From CAZTME01 sp964614795 (GTDB taxonomy: Bacteria; Patescibacteriota; Microgenomatia; UBA1400; PJMF01), in NCBI GenBank assembly GCA_964614795.1, contig CAZTME010000073.1, forward strand, positions 1 to 5,577: a DNA stretch of 5,577 nt, in the 5' to 3' direction. The translations under genes and the position numbers were made by a program. Of this stretch, positions 5,239-5,577 are shown one piece after another (position 1 is the first letter of the stretch; every line of letters starts with the position of its first letter). Under the pieces are notes generated by a model, which saw nothing but the letters and a program-made list of their open reading frames with translations, ran no database searches and had not been told where the DNA came from.

Positions 5239-5268
5239 TTATCAATTTCATTGAAATGCTATTGATAA
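5239..5268. repeat. Nested inverted repeats in the phosphomannomutase leader
   Basis: TTATCAAT (5239-5246) is the exact reverse complement of ATTGATAA (5261-5268). An alternative dyad, ATTTCA-T-TGAAAT (5245-5257), overlaps it, so the two folds exclude each other at the shared bases. There is no T tract, so it is not a terminator. It could be an operator or a weak RNA switch; AT-richness makes chance dyads fairly likely. Confidence 0.4.
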
Positions 5269-5310
5269 ACAAATCGATTAACTCAATGGGATAAAATAAA
5301 AAAATAACAA

Positions 5311-5316
5311 GAAAGG
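5311..5316 (+). promoter_or_regulatory. Shine-Dalgarno site of the phosphomannomutase gene
   Basis: GAAAGG (within AAGAAAGG) ends 6 nt before the ATG at 5323. It is the only convincing Shine-Dalgarno in the window and supports that start, in contrast with the other genes, which have promoter boxes at that place. Confidence 0.65.
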
Positions 5317-5322
5317 TTCTCA

Positions 5323-5577
5323 ATGTACAAAATTTCAAGCAATATTAATCCTTCAATCTATCGTGGCTATGACATCAGGGGAGTATACGGTAAAGATATG
5401 GACGCAAATGTGTATTATACCCTGGGGCGAGCTTACGCCACCTATCTATCTCAAAGAAGAATTGTTGAAGCAACCGTTGGTAGAGACAATCGATTATCCA
5501 GTCAAGAAGCCAGTGAAGCATTAATTGCCGGATTAAATGAAGGAGGAATTAATACTATTGATTTGGGAATGTCACTG
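5323..5577 (+). CDS. Phosphomannomutase/phosphoglucomutase, N-terminal part (3' end outside window)
   Basis: The first 85 residues are present and the frame is open at the window end. The opening IYRGYDIRGVYGKDM (12-26) is the hallmark N-terminal strand-loop of the alpha-D-phosphohexomutase family (ManB/AlgC type), and VGRDNRLSS (52-60) is the conserved basic loop. The catalytic phosphoserine loop (TASHNP) would come further on, outside the window. The enzyme interconverts hexose 6- and 1-phosphates, feeding nucleotide-sugar synthesis for surface polysaccharides and glycosylation. Family members of this type are about 450 residues. It is preceded by a clear Shine-Dalgarno and by a 175-bp gap after holA that holds its own promoter-like sequence, so it probably starts a new transcription unit. 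Confidence 0.92.
   Translation, partial: MYKISSNINPSIYRGYDIRGVYGKDMDANVYYTLGRAYATYLSQRRIVEATVGRDNRLSSQEASEALIAGLNEGGINTIDLGMSL

Noticed and set aside
1..5577. CRISPR array, alternative genetic code (TGA as Gly or Trp), phage or plasmid genes
   Set aside because: No spaced direct repeats were seen, every gene ends in TAA or TAG without in-frame TGA, and no integrase, transposase, phage structural or plasmid replication gene is present.

Overview
This AT-rich window is compact and looks chromosomal. It most resembles a Candidate Phyla Radiation (Patescibacteria) genome, possibly a Microgenomates-like lineage. That placement is inferred from the style of the proteins, not from a marker gene: a short DNA polymerase III delta subunit, a small membrane-anchored lysozyme-like protein, a secreted clan-A-type glycosidase, and several genes whose predicted -10 boxes lie only 8-10 nt from the start codon. 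All visible stops are TAA or TAG, and no in-frame TGA suggests recoding.

Left part (1-2272): the C-terminal end of a Fur-family metal regulator is followed by an HD-domain phosphohydrolase. The HD gene converges on a minus-strand secreted glycoside hydrolase, and the two stop codons overlap. A perfect 14-bp inverted repeat links the end of the Fur-like gene to the start codon of the HD gene.

Middle (2273-3036): a 77-bp divergent region holds two back-to-back extended -10 promoters. One serves the glycosidase (TTG start) and the other a membrane-anchored lysozyme/glucosaminidase-fold protein. Both products are exported and may act on the cell envelope or on extracellular glycans.

Region 3037-3751 carries no ordinary large gene but is dense with signals. 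It contains a 165-bp palindromic MITE-like element with perfect 18-bp terminal inverted repeats and short flanking direct repeats. Directly after it come a near-consensus promoter, a short (about 75 nt) structured RNA and a strong intrinsic terminator. On the minus strand there is a small two-helix membrane protein frame interrupted at an A7 run, and a tRNA-Leu(UAG). The tRNA promoter overlaps the promoter of the next plus-strand gene.

Right part (3752-5577): a YgjP/DUF45-type zinc metallopeptidase overlaps holA (DNA polymerase III delta, clamp loader) by 8 nt, so the two form an operon. After a 175-bp gap with its own promoter-like and hairpin-like sequences, a phosphomannomutase/phosphoglucomutase begins behind a clear Shine-Dalgarno and runs off the window.

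The most unusual material is the 3101-3600 block: the palindromic element abutting a strong promoter for an unidentified terminated RNA, and the frameshifted small membrane gene.
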